NCBI RefSeq assembly: GCF_018446385.1
Contig: NC_056001.1
Span: 13,138,672 to 13,202,671, forward strand
Source of the DNA: Zingiber officinale
Taxonomy: Eukaryota; Streptophyta; Magnoliopsida; Zingiberales; Zingiberaceae
Length of the DNA stretch: 64,000 nucleotides
Direction of reading: 5' to 3'
In this document: piece by piece, positions 23,447 through 35,084 of the stretch
Position numbering within the stretch: position 1 is the stretch's first letter
Layout: every line of letters starts with the position of its first letter
Position numbers and translations under genes: made by a program
Notes under the pieces: model-generated
What the model was told of the DNA's origin: nothing
The model's input: only the letters and a program-made list of their open reading frames with translations
The model's database searches: none

Positions 23447-25070
23447 TTAGAGAGATGAGATACCGCAAATTGGTTCTCTTTTGGCCTTCATCAACCCGTG
23501 GATGAACTTGCATTTCGGAAATCTTTCCAGTTGATCAGCCTCCATCGACTTTATATCTGCAGGCGACGTAGTACAATGCATTGAAGTAATAATTAAAACA
23601 TCTCTTCCATGATGATAATATCAGAATCCAGAGACTCTAGGAGCAAAAGCAAACCTTTTCTGGGGAAGATCTTGCCATCGTGTAGGCCGACAATACGATC
23701 AGGAACCGAGTAATCGTTTCTCGATTTCTTCAGATGCTCTGACGACAGCTTCAGTGCAACACTAACTGCATTGTGTGTGTTTTTGCCTTTCCTCCCTAAT
23801 TTTATGAGCTTCTTGAATTGTTTCACAAAATCCTTTAACAACTTATTGGAGGAATTACCAGTTGCAATGGTAGTTTTTTCAGCAATTACCCACTTCTTCC
23901 TCGCCCTTGCAGCATCCGCAGCCTCACCTGCATTTTGTACTTCTGGGTTGGATGATTCCCTCTCACTATCCAAAGAAGAATTCAACTTGGAAGCATCCAC
24001 CAATTCACCATCTGCTTCCTCTTCGTGTCGGGAGATCTCAGTCTTTTCCGAGCTGAAATCACAAGTTCCTGACTCTTCGCTCGGTCTTGGTTCTTCGCCA
24101 TCCAACTCAATGTGAGAAATGAATGCCTCTTCCTCGGCGATTTGCCTTTCAAGCCCATCATTTTCAGCAATAAATACTTGTTGATTCATCATATCCTCCG
24201 CCATCTCACTTACACTTTCTAACTCACTTGGCTTATCTATAGAACTTCGAACCTCCAGGACTGTGCTCGACTTGCTATGCTCCATTCTTTGCTTCAGTTC
24301 ATCGAGATTAGCCGCGCTCTTGCTTGTTTGTGAAGGAGTAGAATTAGTAGCCGTGTTAGATCTCGCATATGGCTTCATGTTTTCTTTACTGAGGCAGGAA
24401 AAGCTTGGAAGAGATTGCAGCGAGGCCGTTGGTGAATCAAGATTTATGTTCTTGGAAGAGGATTTAGGAGGACTTCTTGCTGAGGTTGAGGGATCTTCGT
24501 TATGGTTCTTGAGGGAATCATCAATTGCTTCCTGCTAAAACAATTCATTGCCATGGATCAAATCTTAGAAATTTTTTTTTAAAAGAAAAAACAACTCCTC
24601 AAAAATACCTTCTTGTTTTCTACTCTTGAACCCTCTCTTCCTTTTGTCTTCAGCTCCACCCAACTCTCCTCCAACCTGTTCTCCATAGCCACCAACTCCT
24701 TCCTCCTCTGACTCGCCTTCCATCCCACCTCTTCCTCCCGTAGCTTCGCGCCACGCCTCGCAGCATAATCTTCATAGGCCCTGCCTTTCGAGACCTCCGA
24801 CTGGCTCAGCTTCAAGTTTAGCTCCAAATCGTCCACCATCTTCAGCAGCAAGTCTCTGTCGAACTTCGCCGATTCACCAAAATCCTCTGTTTGGTTTCTT
24901 CTTCGCGCTGTGCTTAGCTTGTAAGACGCATAAAAGCTCTCCAACTCCTCTACCTTCGCCTGAAGTTCGTGGTTCAGCCACCGGCGCTCGTCTCTGCTGA
25001 CCGATTGGAAGCGGAAGATCTCCATGGACGGCCGGACTTCGTGCTGCTCTGCGTGCACGTTTAGCATCAT
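23447..25070 (-). CDS. Coiled-coil plant protein of unknown function, 3 exons
   Basis: Exons 24609-25070, 23655-24531 and 23447-23556 have good GT/AG borders and total 1449 bases (482 residues). I do not recognise the family. The N-terminal 150 residues are charged and predicted coiled coil (ERRWLNHELQAKVEELE, DLELNLKLSQSEV, RRKELVAMENRLEE). The middle is Ser/Glu/Asp-rich and probably disordered. Next come a short basic segment (LLKDFVKQFKKLIKLGRKGK) and a C-terminal stretch (VPDRIVGLHDGKIFPRK, then DIKSMEADQLERFPKCKFIHG, ending CGISSL) that looks conserved rather than random. There is no signal peptide or membrane segment. A second Met at 25022-25024 (MEIFRFQSV) could be the true start. A cytoskeletal or scaffold role is possible, but that is inference from composition only. 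Confidence 0.8.
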
Positions 25071-25829
25071 GGATTGGATTTCGACCGCGGGTGATGAAGG
25101 TTGGATGGGAGCTTTGGAAAGATCAAAATTGACTCATTCCGTGGATTGCTTTTCTATTTTAGGGGAATTTTTTGGTGGGTTGAGGTTGGCATCAACTACG
25201 CGCGCGGGTCGCACTCTGTCCCCAGCTTTCGAAGAGACGTTGGAAACAGAGGAGGTCGTTATTGACCGTTGAGGTCGGGGGATCCGCTCCAACCGCGCCT
25301 TCAAGCGCGTGACGTGATGCTCGCGTCGTGTCCATTGCCTTATGGCTCCGAAAATTAGTAATTTCTTTTTGGATTTTATTTTTTTTATAAGTAAATGAGC
25401 GTGTTTATATATGCGTAAGTTAGAATGTACAATATAAATCCGAGTTACTTACATTTGATAAAGAATCATATCAAACAAAATGTTTAGGGACCGATATACA
25501 TGTACTTACATCAATCGCACTCCCTCAAATATAAGCAATTATTTCTAGGCGGCAACACAATGAATCATGGATGTAAAATATCAATATTCAGTCAAGTAGA
25601 CGTAGTTCTTTTCTACTTATAAGCCATTTGATGCGACTATCCGAAATGCAAGAACTACATTCAACAAGTACTATAGAACAGAATAGAACATGTAGATCTA
25701 GTTACAGAGTTCGAGTATAGATAATTGGATGTGATGTCTAATTAATTGACAGAATCACCTAATCAGACCAGTTCCGCATCCTGAAGCATCGATTCATGGC
25801 TGAACTCCTCCACAATTCCATCTTCTGGC
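25071..25829. other. Spacer, promoter side of the coiled-coil gene
   Basis: This contains the 5' flank of the coiled-coil gene and the 3' flank of the subtilase. It is GC-rich near 25.2-25.3 kb and AT-rich afterwards. No gene or clear element was seen. Confidence 0.55.
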
Positions 25830-28151
25830 TCAAATGGAGGAGACGAAGCTTTGCTTCCATGTAACGGCAATAGGACTCCTCACTTCGTGAGTTCCGTCGC
25901 TCCACGCGAGGGAGCCGAAGGCTTGAGCGCCATACTCCGCCGCACTCTCCAAAGACTCGATTTTTATCTCGTAAGACAAGCTCTGCCCGACGGCATCGAA
26001 CTCGAGCTTGCTCGGCGACACCGTGACGGCCACCCCCGGTGGGCTGGTGATGTTTGCTTCGTACACCGCCTCCGCAGAAGCTCCCACGTTGCGGACTACT
26101 CTTTTGTAGGTGATGACGTCGCTGTTAGAAGAGAAGACGACGGCGAAGGCAGGGTAGTTGAGGCCGCCGGGGCTGGCGAGTGCGGTGTCGGAGCAGTTGA
26201 CGCTGATCTCGTCGTTGGTGAACACCGCGATCTGCTCCGGGGTGTAGTGGATTGCGCAGAGGAAGGCGAGGTAGTCGCCGGTGTTGAGGTCGTAAACGAG
26301 GCCGGGGTCGAGCGCCCGGTTGGGATCCACGTGGCCGGCACCGCGGATGAATGGGGTGGACTCGGCACCGGTTGCCAGATCCTTAATGATTTCTCCGGCG
26401 TTGTCGGAGTTGTAGGCGGTGGTCATCAGGGCCGATTTGATGGCGGCCGGGCTCCACTCCGGGTAGGCTCCGCGGAGCAGGGCCGCGATTCCGCTTACAT
26501 GAGGGCAGGACATGGATGTGCCGGAGATTATGTTAAACTCCACACGCCGTGGATCGATGTCGAGGTCGGTTGGGCTGGTACTCCCAGTCCACGCAGCCAA
26601 GATATTGACGCCGGGGGCGATGACATCAGGCTTGAGGATCTCCGGCGCGCGGTAGTTGGGACCTCTGCTCGAGAAAGCTGCCACCTTGGGGGCCGCAGGC
26701 GAGTCACCGATGACGGTGCCGCGGAAGAGGATGGTGGCGGTAGGCGAAGCCTGCGATTTGATATAGTATTTGATTTGTTCACCGGAAGCGTGGCTGACCA
26801 TGGTGGCTGGAACAAGATGGGAATCCGCCACAAGCTCCTCTCCGCTCCCAGCATCGTTGGCCAGGATCAAACCGATGCCACCAGCCAATTTCACGGCAAG
26901 CCCTTTCTCGACACGCGCATTGGCACCGCGCTCGCAGAGGACGATTTTTCCGGCGACCTTCTCGGGGTAGAGGAAGCCCCGGAGACAGAGGCGAGAACCG
27001 GAATCGCCAGCATACACCAGAGGAAGATTGGTCGAATCTAATGGATCTCCAGAGTAAAGAGAGAGGCCGCCATAGGTGCTTCCGTCTCCGAGGACCACAT
27101 CGGCCGGGAACTGTCGGTCGAGGGTAGATGCGCCCACGGTGAGTATCCACGGCGCGATGTTGACGGCGGTGCGCGATCCGGGACCGGAATTACCAGCGGA
27201 GCACGAGACCACCACTCCGTGACGCATGGCGCCGAACGCCCCAATGGCGATCGAATCGCGGTAGAAGGCGGGAGGATAACTGGCGCCGACGGAAAGAGAG
27301 ATGACGTCAACTCCATCGGCGATGGCGGCGTCCATGGCGGCGAGTATGTCCGAGTTGTAGCATCCGTCTTTCCAGCAGATCTTGTAAACCGCGATACGGG
27401 CCTTGGTGGCCATGCCCCGGGCCTCTCCTCTGGCGTACTGGTAGAAGCCGGCTTCGTCGACGGCAGAGCCCGCGGCCGTAGAGGCGGTGTGGGAACCGTG
27501 ACCCTCGGTGTCGAGCGGCGATTTTGATTCCAGAGTCTCATCGATGGGGCCGCGGGCCGCTTCATAGCCCTTGAAGAAGACCCGGGCGCCGATCAGCTTG
27601 CGATTGCAGAAGGAGGTGTTGAATCCTTTCCCTGCTTCACAAGAGCCGCGCCAGGAGGAAGGGGGCGGGGGGAGGGAGTCATCCACGAAGGAGGAGCGGG
27701 AATCAGGGTATACGCCGGTGTCGAGGATGCCGACGACGACGTCGGAAGCGAAGGAGGAAAAGGGCCAGAGGCCGAAGGAGGAGGAGAGGCGGAGGAAGGC
27801 CGGGGATCGGGTGGTGTGTCGCTGGCAGGGGCGGTCAGGGAGGACAGCGAGGACGGAGGGGAGGCGGCGGAGAGCGGCCGCCTGGGATGGAGTGAGGCGG
27901 GCAGAGAAGCCGGAGATGGCATGGGAGTAATCGTAGAGGAGGCTGGAGGCGGGGCGGCCGGGGAGTGAGCGCAGCGTGCGGGCGTACCAGTGGCGGAAGG
28001 TGGAGGGGGCCAGCTTGTGGGAAGGGGCCACGTGGACGATGTAGGTGGCCTGTGCGTCGGTAGCTCCCTTCGCAGGGAAAAGCAGCGGCGAGAAGAGAAG
28101 AAGGAGGAGGAGGACGCCGGAAGTGGGAAGCAGGGGAAACGACCGCCGCAT
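25830..28151 (-). CDS. Subtilisin-like serine protease (plant SBT1-type subtilase), single exon
   Basis: One uninterrupted frame gives 773 residues from the chosen Met (28151); another in-frame Met lies 19 codons upstream (28208). The chosen start directly precedes a signal peptide (basic RRSF, then a Leu-rich core GVLLLLLLFSPLLF). Numbering from the upstream Met, the inhibitor-I9 prodomain begins at about 55 (ATYIVHVAPSHKL) and the catalytic residues are Asp163 (ILDTGV), His237 (GHGSH), oxyanion Asn340 (SAGNSGPG) and Ser565 (GTSMSCPH). A PA domain is inserted at about 395-500 (KIVLCERGANARVEKG), and the fibronectin-III-like end starts near 680 (LNYPAFAVVF). Plant subtilases are secreted and act in the apoplast on peptide precursors or wall proteins. 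Coding sequence is strongly GC-biased, as is common for intronless monocot genes. Everything needed for activity is present. The exact SBT1 member and substrate cannot be told from sequence. Confidence 0.95.
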   Translation of the reverse strand: MRRSFPLLPTSGVLLLLLLFSPLLFPAKGATDAQATYIVHVAPSHKLAPSTFRHWYARTLRSLPGRPASSLLYDYSHAISGFSARLTPSQAAALRRLPSVLAVLPDRPCQRHTTRSPAFLRLSSSFGLWPFSSFASDVVVGILDTGVYPDSRSSFVDDSLPPPPSSWRGSCEAGKGFNTSFCNRKLIGARVFFKGYEAARGPIDETLESKSPLDTEGHGSHTASTAAGSAVDEAGFYQYARGEARGMATKARIAVYKICWKDGCYNSDILAAMDAAIADGVDVISLSVGASYPPAFYRDSIAIGAFGAMRHGVVVSCSAGNSGPGSRTAVNIAPWILTVGASTLDRQFPADVVLGDGSTYGGLSLYSGDPLDSTNLPLVYAGDSGSRLCLRGFLYPEKVAGKIVLCERGANARVEKGLAVKLAGGIGLILANDAGSGEELVADSHLVPATMVSHASGEQIKYYIKSQASPTATILFRGTVIGDSPAAPKVAAFSSRGPNYRAPEILKPDVIAPGVNILAAWTGSTSPTDLDIDPRRVEFNIISGTSMSCPHVSGIAALLRGAYPEWSPAAIKSALMTTAYNSDNAGEIIKDLATGAESTPFIRGAGHVDPNRALDPGLVYDLNTGDYLAFLCAIHYTPEQIAVFTNDEISVNCSDTALASPGGLNYPAFAVVFSSNSDVITYKRVVRNVGASAEAVYEANITSPPGVAVTVSPSKLEFDAVGQSLSYEIKIESLESAAEYGAQAFGSLAWSDGTHEVRSPIAVTWKQSFVSSI

Positions 28152-29093
28152 CGCGCCGGGAAACGACGAGGAGAGGAGAGAGGAGATGAGGAAGACCCGA
28201 TTGACCAATGGGAGAACGAGTAGAGTTAAATGACAACTACTAATACTTAGGGTCCCAATTTGAAGTTATTTACTGGACGAACCATTCAGCATCTGACTGC
28301 CATTGCAATGACTTTGGGTACAATGTCACATAGTGGTATTTAGTAGTTTTTTCCTAATCAAGGGTGAGGTGCAGTGGGAGAACAGAAGCGAAGATTCCCA
28401 CGGAAGCGTCAGTGTTTGGCCCACGTAGGACTAAAGTTTCGTCAAAGAATATCTACTGCCTCGATAATCATTTGATTCCGCTGTCGAGTACTTCATTGTT
28501 TTATTTGACTATTAGGGCAAGTTGATTTTTTTTGGAGTGCCCAATGATCCGCATGCATCCTCTGGACCGTGTCCTCTGTCCTGAGACCACATAACTTATA
28601 TAAAACTTAGATCATGTACAAAACTTGCACGTAGGAATACAGATTGCAACAACGTAAAATCCTAATAAAGTCTATCTCTCGCGATCTGTGATCTCTTGCG
28701 GCTTCCTATGACCTCCTGTGATCTTTCTCCCATGATCTCGGACTCTCCGTGACCTCTAACAACGTCTGAACACAATCGTCCAAAGTTTCAATTAGCACGC
28801 CGTTGACGACCCAAGGCTTCGACTCCTATGACGATGGTTAGTTCCAAGATCCCGTCCTACCCTCGACCCTCGACAGCCCAAACTCCAAGCTCCACCTTGT
28901 AGTTCTTAGGAGACAAAAGGTCTTCTTCTTAATTAATTATTTTTCTTGGGAGGATCCATAACATTTGATAATTAAAGAGAAGTTGAACCTACAGAAATTT
29001 GATATAAAATTATTATTTTTATGCCTCTTTTGTTGTTATTTTTTTTACCCCTAAATTTTTTTTTTCCTGTAGGATCGAAGTAATTATCATAGA
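28152..29093. other. Spacer upstream of the subtilase
   Basis: This is the subtilase 5' flank, then low-complexity DNA with T-rich tracts up to the FAR1-like relic. A run of CTCCTGTGATCT-type imperfect repeats is visible at about 28.68-28.76 kb. No gene was seen. Confidence 0.5.
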
Positions 29094-29536
29094 GGGTAAA
29101 TCTACTAGTTGTCATTGTTTGAATTTTGAAGGAAATGAAGATAGTTGGGAAAGTAACTTTGATGTTATTGATGAAGGTAATAAGATTCATATTGGAAATG
29201 TATTGAGTTTCACTATATCAAATTTTCCTTTTTAGCCATTTTGTTTTATTTGTTTGATTTTATAGGCATGAACATTGAAACAAATTTAGATATACCATAA
29301 AGGGACTATAATTTGAGATAGAAGAAGAGGCATATCAATTTTATTTGGCATATGCTAAAAAGATTGGATGTAGCGTAACGAGAGGTAAATCCACAATGAT
29401 AAATCAAATAAATTATTTGATAAGGTTTTTCTTATTGTTGTGCCCAAGGTAAAAGAGGAAAAGACAAACGAGATCTTTATATCAAAGCAAGTCGTGGTGA
29501 AACAAGATTTGATTGTGAAGCTAAAATGAAGATTAG

Positions 29537-30435
29537 TGATGCGGCGATGATGAGGAGCTCCATCCCGCGGCCGCAGTGGTGGTCAAAGTCAAGACGATCA
29601 ACGCGTAGATGACATCGGCGGATCGAGCTAAGCATGCACTGATCGAGGGGAGGGCTCCGACCCGCCGCCTCCTTCGACACGGGAAGCAGTTAAACAACCG
29701 ACGCTCAAGGGAGACAATATATAGAAGCCGAGCCGAGCGGGTACCCCGCTCAGCCATACAGTAGAGCTTGATATGGGCAGAGTTCAACCTCGGCCGAGCG
29801 GCTAGCTACCCCACTCAGCCTGGCAGTAGGTCTCGACAGTGACAAAGTGGACTTTCGGTCAAGTAGACACACACTGAGTAATAGCGAGGTTCTAGCCGAT
29901 CGGACGGGGCACCAGAGCGCCGAAATGCCGACTGAGCAATCAACCCGCTCGACCTAGCAGTACACTCTCTCTGATATCCATCGACATCCTTTTAGGAGTT
30001 GGTGCCACCGACATCGGGCATGGACAGCCTGAAGATCGTACGACGGAAGCTTCCACTGTCACTTCAGAGATATGCTTAGCCCATTAAGATATTGTGTCAG
30101 GGACACTTTAATGACAAGTCTTTTAAGGAAAAGCTTTTAGAAGTGTGCTCGTCTCGAGGAGAGTGCATGCACGCTACAGGAGTTCTATATCAAGGGGAGT
30201 CCAAGTATCGACGGATGTATACGATATTCATTATTTTTGCTACAATCTTCTTGTTGCTCCGCCTTATACGTCATCGTTGGTGACTGACTTGAGCGTCGAA
30301 GGGCAAACGCCGGGGACCCCTTCCCTAGCTCGGCACTAACGTAGTTTGTGTTGCAGATCCGAGCGGAGTTCATAGGAAGTCAGCGTGAGTGCCACATCCC
30401 CAGCGTTCCGTCTCTTAGACTTTCGGACAGGATCA
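29537..30435 (+). repeat. 5' LTR of gypsy element 1
   Basis: Pairs with 35862-36714: same start (TGATGC), same end (CGGACAGGATCA) and long shared stretches, including GGCTCCGACCCGCCGCCTCC-type sequence. Extra sequence in this copy (for example near 29800) makes it about 46 bp longer. Confidence 0.92.
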
Positions 30436-30482
30436 TATTTGGCGTCGTCTGTGAGAATGTAGCCTACATCCGAGCCGAGAAG

Positions 30483-31587
30483 ATGGAGGACGCTGGATGA
30501 CTCACCACCGTAACGCTCACCCAGGAAGAACTCGAGATGCTCGTTCAAGCCCGAGCGACAAAGATGATCGAGCAACAACAACAACAGGCGTTAGCCGATC
30601 AACAAGCATCGCAGCCTGCAACATCGCCGCAGCCCATCCCCTTTCATCGCGCCTTGTTCCAAACCCCCTCGAAGATAGCCTAACCGAATCAAGAGCGGGG
30701 ATCATCTTCGGATGATGCTCCCGTTCGGGATGCATGAAAAGGAAAGGTGCCCCGAAGCAACGCATTGCCTGAATGGATCAACCAGCAGTTCTCTGAGGAG
30801 ATCTTACAAGACCCTCTGCCCAAACACTATTCCTCGCTGGCGATCGGGACATACAACGGATCGACCGATCCATCATCTGGATCGATTCGATAATAAAGTC
30901 ACGTTGCACCAGTATATAGACGGAGTAAAGTGCCGAGTCTTTCTAACTACCCTCTCCGGATCAGCGCAGCGTTACTTCAGAAAATTACCGGACGGATCTA
31001 TACGTAGCTTCAAGGATTTCCGAGCTGCCTTCTTACATCACTTCGCCAGCAGTCGACGCTATCAAAAGACGAGCGTCAGCCTCTTCTCCTTGAAGCAAGG
31101 ATCGAAAGAAACGCTCTTAGCGTACATACAACACTTCAATTTGGTATCCATGGGCATCCCCTCGGTCTCATCAGAGACAATGATGAACGCCTTCACCCAG
31201 GAGCTCGTCGAGGGAGACTTCTTCCGATCGCTCATCAGGAAGTCGTCCAGAGACTTCGACCACATGATCAAGAAGGCCAATGAGTATATAAACGTGGAGG
31301 AAACCCAAGCGGCCAGAAGGAAAGAGACACAGACTGAACCCTCGACGCCAACCATCAAGCAACCATCAGTCGCCCAAGGGGCCGAGGGCCGAAGGAGCGT
31401 GGCCACACCAGGAGACCAGGGTGCATGTCATACAACATGTGACGTCTGGTCGGCCGAAGCCGTCAAAGGTAAAGTATGGACGCCAATGTTCTACTCTTTC
31501 TACCAGTCAGCGACCCACGACATGTGTGATTACCGCGGTTTAACACCAATTGTTAACCAGCCGGCTCAATGCGGATACCGCCATTGA
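30483..31587 (+). pseudogene. gag of gypsy element 1, inactivated
   Basis: Homologous to the gag of gypsy element 2 (capsid-type Retrotrans_gag domain: YIDGVKCRVFLTTLSGSAQRYF, SFKDFRAAFLHHFASSRRYQKT, DFDHMIKKANEYINVEE). The expected start ATG at 30483 is followed by a TGA at codon 6 where element 2 has CGA, and the frame changes before the long open stretch from 30712. The nucleocapsid end is replaced by unrelated sequence. Confidence 0.85.
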
Positions 31588-31755
31588 TCTCCTTCTCCTG
31601 ATCGGCGACAAAGACATCAATCTGCTGAGCGGCGAGAGGACGACAGAAGGGTGCTCGAGTGGCACCACCAAAATCAGCGGAGGGATGACACCGACCCCTC
31701 TCGAGTACCGACCAACCGAACGCTCGGCTGATGAAGCAAAGGAAGAGGGAAGACA

Positions 31756-31807
31756 ACTCGAGAGGCTATGGAGCGCGAATCATCTCCAACCCTACAGGGT
31801 CGGATGA
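31756..31807 (+). pseudogene. Integrase C-terminal remnant of gypsy element 1
   Basis: The last codons LERLWSANHLQPYRVG followed by TGA match the end of the element 2 integrase (QLDRPWSANHLQPYRAG). This fixes the right border of the internal deletion that removed pol. Confidence 0.85.
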
Positions 31808-31904
31808 GAGGTGCGTGAGTGAATACATGTATTTTTTTGTATGTTTTCCGAACGTAGGGCAAAATATGAATAAAAAGCAAAGGCCTCTTGAAATGTGTCT
31901 CCCT

Positions 31905-32536
31905 CAATAGTCTAGCAGCGACCTTAAACGTTTGTCTCCATCAACGGTCGAGCGACGACCTTAAACTCTTGTCTACATCAATGGTCGAGCGGCGACCTTA
32001 AACACTTGTCTTCATCAACGGTCGTGTGGCGGCCTTAAACGCTTGTCTCCAACAACGGTCGAGCGACGACTTTAAACTCTTGTCTCCACCAACGGTCGAG
32101 CGGTGACTTTAAACTCTTGTCTCCATCAACGGTCGAGCGACGACCTTAAACTCGAGTCGTCATCAACGGTCGAGCGGCGACCTTAAACGCGAGTCATAAT
32201 AGACAGTCAAGCGACGACCTTAAACGCTTGTCTCCATCAACGGTTGAGCGGCGACCTTAAACACTTGTCTCCATCAACGGTCGAGCGGCGACCATAAACT
32301 CTTGTCTCCATCAACGGTCAAACGGCGACCTTAAACTCTTATCTTCATCGGTGGTCGAGTGACGACCTAAACGTGAGTCGTAATAGACGGTCGAGTGGTG
32401 ACCTTAAACCTGGGTCTACATCAACGGTCGAGCGGCGACCCTAAACCCGGGACCACCTCAATGGTCAAGCAGCGACCTTAAACCCAGTGTTCCCATAATA
32501 TTCCTCAACGGTCAAGCGGCGACCTTAAACCATTGG
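31905..32536. repeat. 37-bp tandem repeat array, about 17 copies
   Basis: Units of the type TCCATCAACGGTCGAGCGGC followed by GACCTTAAACNCTTGTC are repeated about 17 times with 5-15% differences. The array lies between the integrase remnant and the antisense gene of gypsy element 1. It is contiguous, without unique spacers. Confidence 0.95.
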
Positions 32537-32804
32537 CTCAATGAGAGGGCAAGCGTCGAGTACTCAAAAGCTCAAAGTCTTCAAACTATAGTGACCGTTT
32601 GGTACTATTCTTCGAAATGCTCCTAGGGTTGATCGAGAGTTTGTAGAATAATAATGAAACTCTGAATACAAAAGGATCGGTCGGCTGGACAGACTAATCA
32701 TGGACGATCGGAGTGACTAGGTCACGAGTTCTTGTCCGAACGGACAAGAATTCATTAGGACTTCAACATTTTACAAAACTTCAAAATTACAATAGCTCTC
32801 AGCC

Positions 32805-35084
32805 TCACTCAAGGTAGTCTAAGGTGTCGTCAGGCAGCGACACAGTGAGTTTATCCCGGCTAATGATGCTGCTAGTCAAAGCAGCCGATAGGTAGCTACC
32901 CTCTCTGAGCTGGTCGATCGTCCCATCGATCGTCAGATCACAAAGGTGCAGAGCCCGATCGGCGATCTTCTCGTTGAAAGCATCCGATCGAAGATAATTC
33001 TTCTTCATAGCCTCGAAATGGTTAGGCTCGGCATCTTGGTAGATCTTCAGGGCCACTCGGGAGGCTTCCAGCTCATCCTTAGAGGTGGCTAGCTCATTGT
33101 TTTTGGCCGTGAGTTGGCCACGAAGAGCAGCCTCTTTGGTCGACCGACTGTTCCGCTCGGCGACCAAAAAATCTTCGGCTTCCTTGAGTTTTTGGGCAAG
33201 GGCCCGGGCCTCCTTATTCTTCAATTCGAGGTCTTCGATGGCCCGGTTCTTCCTCGCATTGGCCGACTCAATTTTAATATCAAAGGTGGCGACCTGCTTA
33301 TTGAGCTGAGCCAAGAGAGTCGCCTGCCCTAAACTCTTTTCCTGCTCAGCCTCGAGCAGTTTGGTGCTCTTCGCCATATCGGCTCGCAGTTTGGCCACCT
33401 CGGCGTTCGTTTGTTCTTGAGCGACGGAGGATTGGCCGCTCGATGCCGTCATCTTTTTCACTTACTCCTCCAAAAAGGAGAGCCTTTGGCACATGGCCAG
33501 GCTCTCCACCCAGTGCTGCAAACGAAGCGAACATTAGCACCGATCGGAAATAAACTATGAAGATGCAAAATTAACCCCAGTGGACATCTGGGTATGACTG
33601 TCCGTGAGCGCCCTCGGAAGCATCATCGTCGCATGGGCCCTAGCACCGGCCCATATTTGGGCAAGCAGCTCTTGAATGATAATTTGGTGTTCTAGAGCTC
33701 GGGACTCGGCGCTAGATTCGCGCCACTCCTCGGTCGGCAGGTGAAGGATCGCCGTGATATGGCGTTAGTCGATCGAGGCTGATTGTGCAGAAGTTGCCCA
33801 CCCGGACGGTCGTGATGAAGACACCAACCAGATGCCTGACATCTTGGCCTTCGATTTTGACTGTAGGAAGGCCACCGACGGCGCGCAAACTGTCCCTTGA
33901 GATAGACCGGATAGGGAGAGGGACCAATCTGATGACTCAGGGGCAGTGGACTCTTGGACATGAGCGGGGGTCGACATCTCCACCCATTTGGAAGACCGCA
34001 CCCCCGAAGTGGTGGAGCGCGATGAAGGCTCCGCCCGGCGCCTCTTGCGCCTGATCAGTGGCTCGGCTGAGGAGGCTGAGCACGAAGCACCCTCAACTTC
34101 AACGACTGTAAGTCGTTCGGAAGGAGGTTGGGAGCCGCCAGTCGCCCCACCACTTGCTAGAGTAGGAGCCACTTCACTCTCATCCTGTGGCTCATCTTGT
34201 GAGCCGACCGACTGCAGGTCGTGGGTCGCCAATTCTTCTATGACAGTCGTTCTTCTATGACAGTCGCATTGATCGTGACATCTGCGAGCTTCACCTTGCC
34301 GGCTAGACATGCGCGTAGCATGACTTCGGTTGCAAAAGAGGAAGAGAAATCAGTTAGAATCAAAAGAAGGATTGAAGAAGTTTCATACCTAGGCTGGTCA
34401 GCAGCCAGGTACGGATCGGACTCAAGTCGAAAATATACAGGACACCCTCCAACAGCAACTTATGGATGTCATACTTCTGACCGGCCAACATCGAAGTTAT
34501 GTTGAGGTAGTCCGATCGACTCTTGTACTTCTCTAATAGAGGCTGAGTCGCCACGTCGAGCTGCCAGAAAGTTGGGAAGTCCGGCTGCTCGGGAAAATGC
34601 ACAAAAAAGAAGTACTCCTTCCAGTATTTATTGGAGGTTGGTATTTTTTCAAAGAAAATCAAGCTCACTCGGGGTTGGAAAAGGAAAGTCCCCGGCTCGG
34701 ACAACTTGGGATAATAAAAGTAATGAAGGAGCTGGGGAGTAAGGGGAATGTCGTGCAGGTGAAAAAGGACCACCACCCCGCACAATAGCCGAAAGGAGTT
34801 CGACACTAGTTGATGGAGGGAGACTCAAAAATATTTACACACTGTGAAAAAAAAGGGGTAGATGGGAAACCGCAGACGGACTATAAATTGATCTCGAAAG
34901 AAGGTGATACAGCCGGGCAGTAGAGACTTTGGCCAATCGGAAGGAGAAGGAAGGACAACTTTGTATTCGGGAGGAAGCTCAAAAGCGGCTTTCAAACTCT
35001 CAGCATCGCCGACGTCAAACCGAGACTCGATAGAAGTGTACTAGAGCCTAGGGATGACGAGGAGAAGCTGTGAGGAGCTTGCCA
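32805..35084 (-). pseudogene. Antisense gene of gypsy element 1 (Transposase_28-like head, coiled-coil tail)
   Basis: This runs opposite to gag. The head starts MASSSQLL at about 35084, is interrupted by a stop, and continues as FRLLCGVVVLFHLHDIPL...FYYPKLSEPGTFLFQ...WKEYFFFVHFPEQPDFP. That resembles the 'putative gypsy type transposon' domain (Pfam Transposase_28, PF04195). After DLSPIRTWLLTSLG a donor (TAG-GTATGAAAC) precedes a Ser/Pro-rich exon (34310-33765), then a long coiled coil (33461-32805: LAQKLKEAEDFLVAERN, AALRGQLTAKNNELATSKDELEASRVAL). The parts and order match the antisense gene of element 2. Confidence 0.8.

Noticed and set aside
25851-27041. 396-codon open frame on the plus strand opposite the subtilase
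   Set aside because: A shadow of the GC-rich subtilase coding sequence; no domain, and codon pattern follows the subtilase wobble positions.
31905-32536. Possible CRISPR-like repeat array
   Set aside because: Units are contiguous and imperfect with no unique spacers, inside a plant retrotransposon; it is a simple tandem array.
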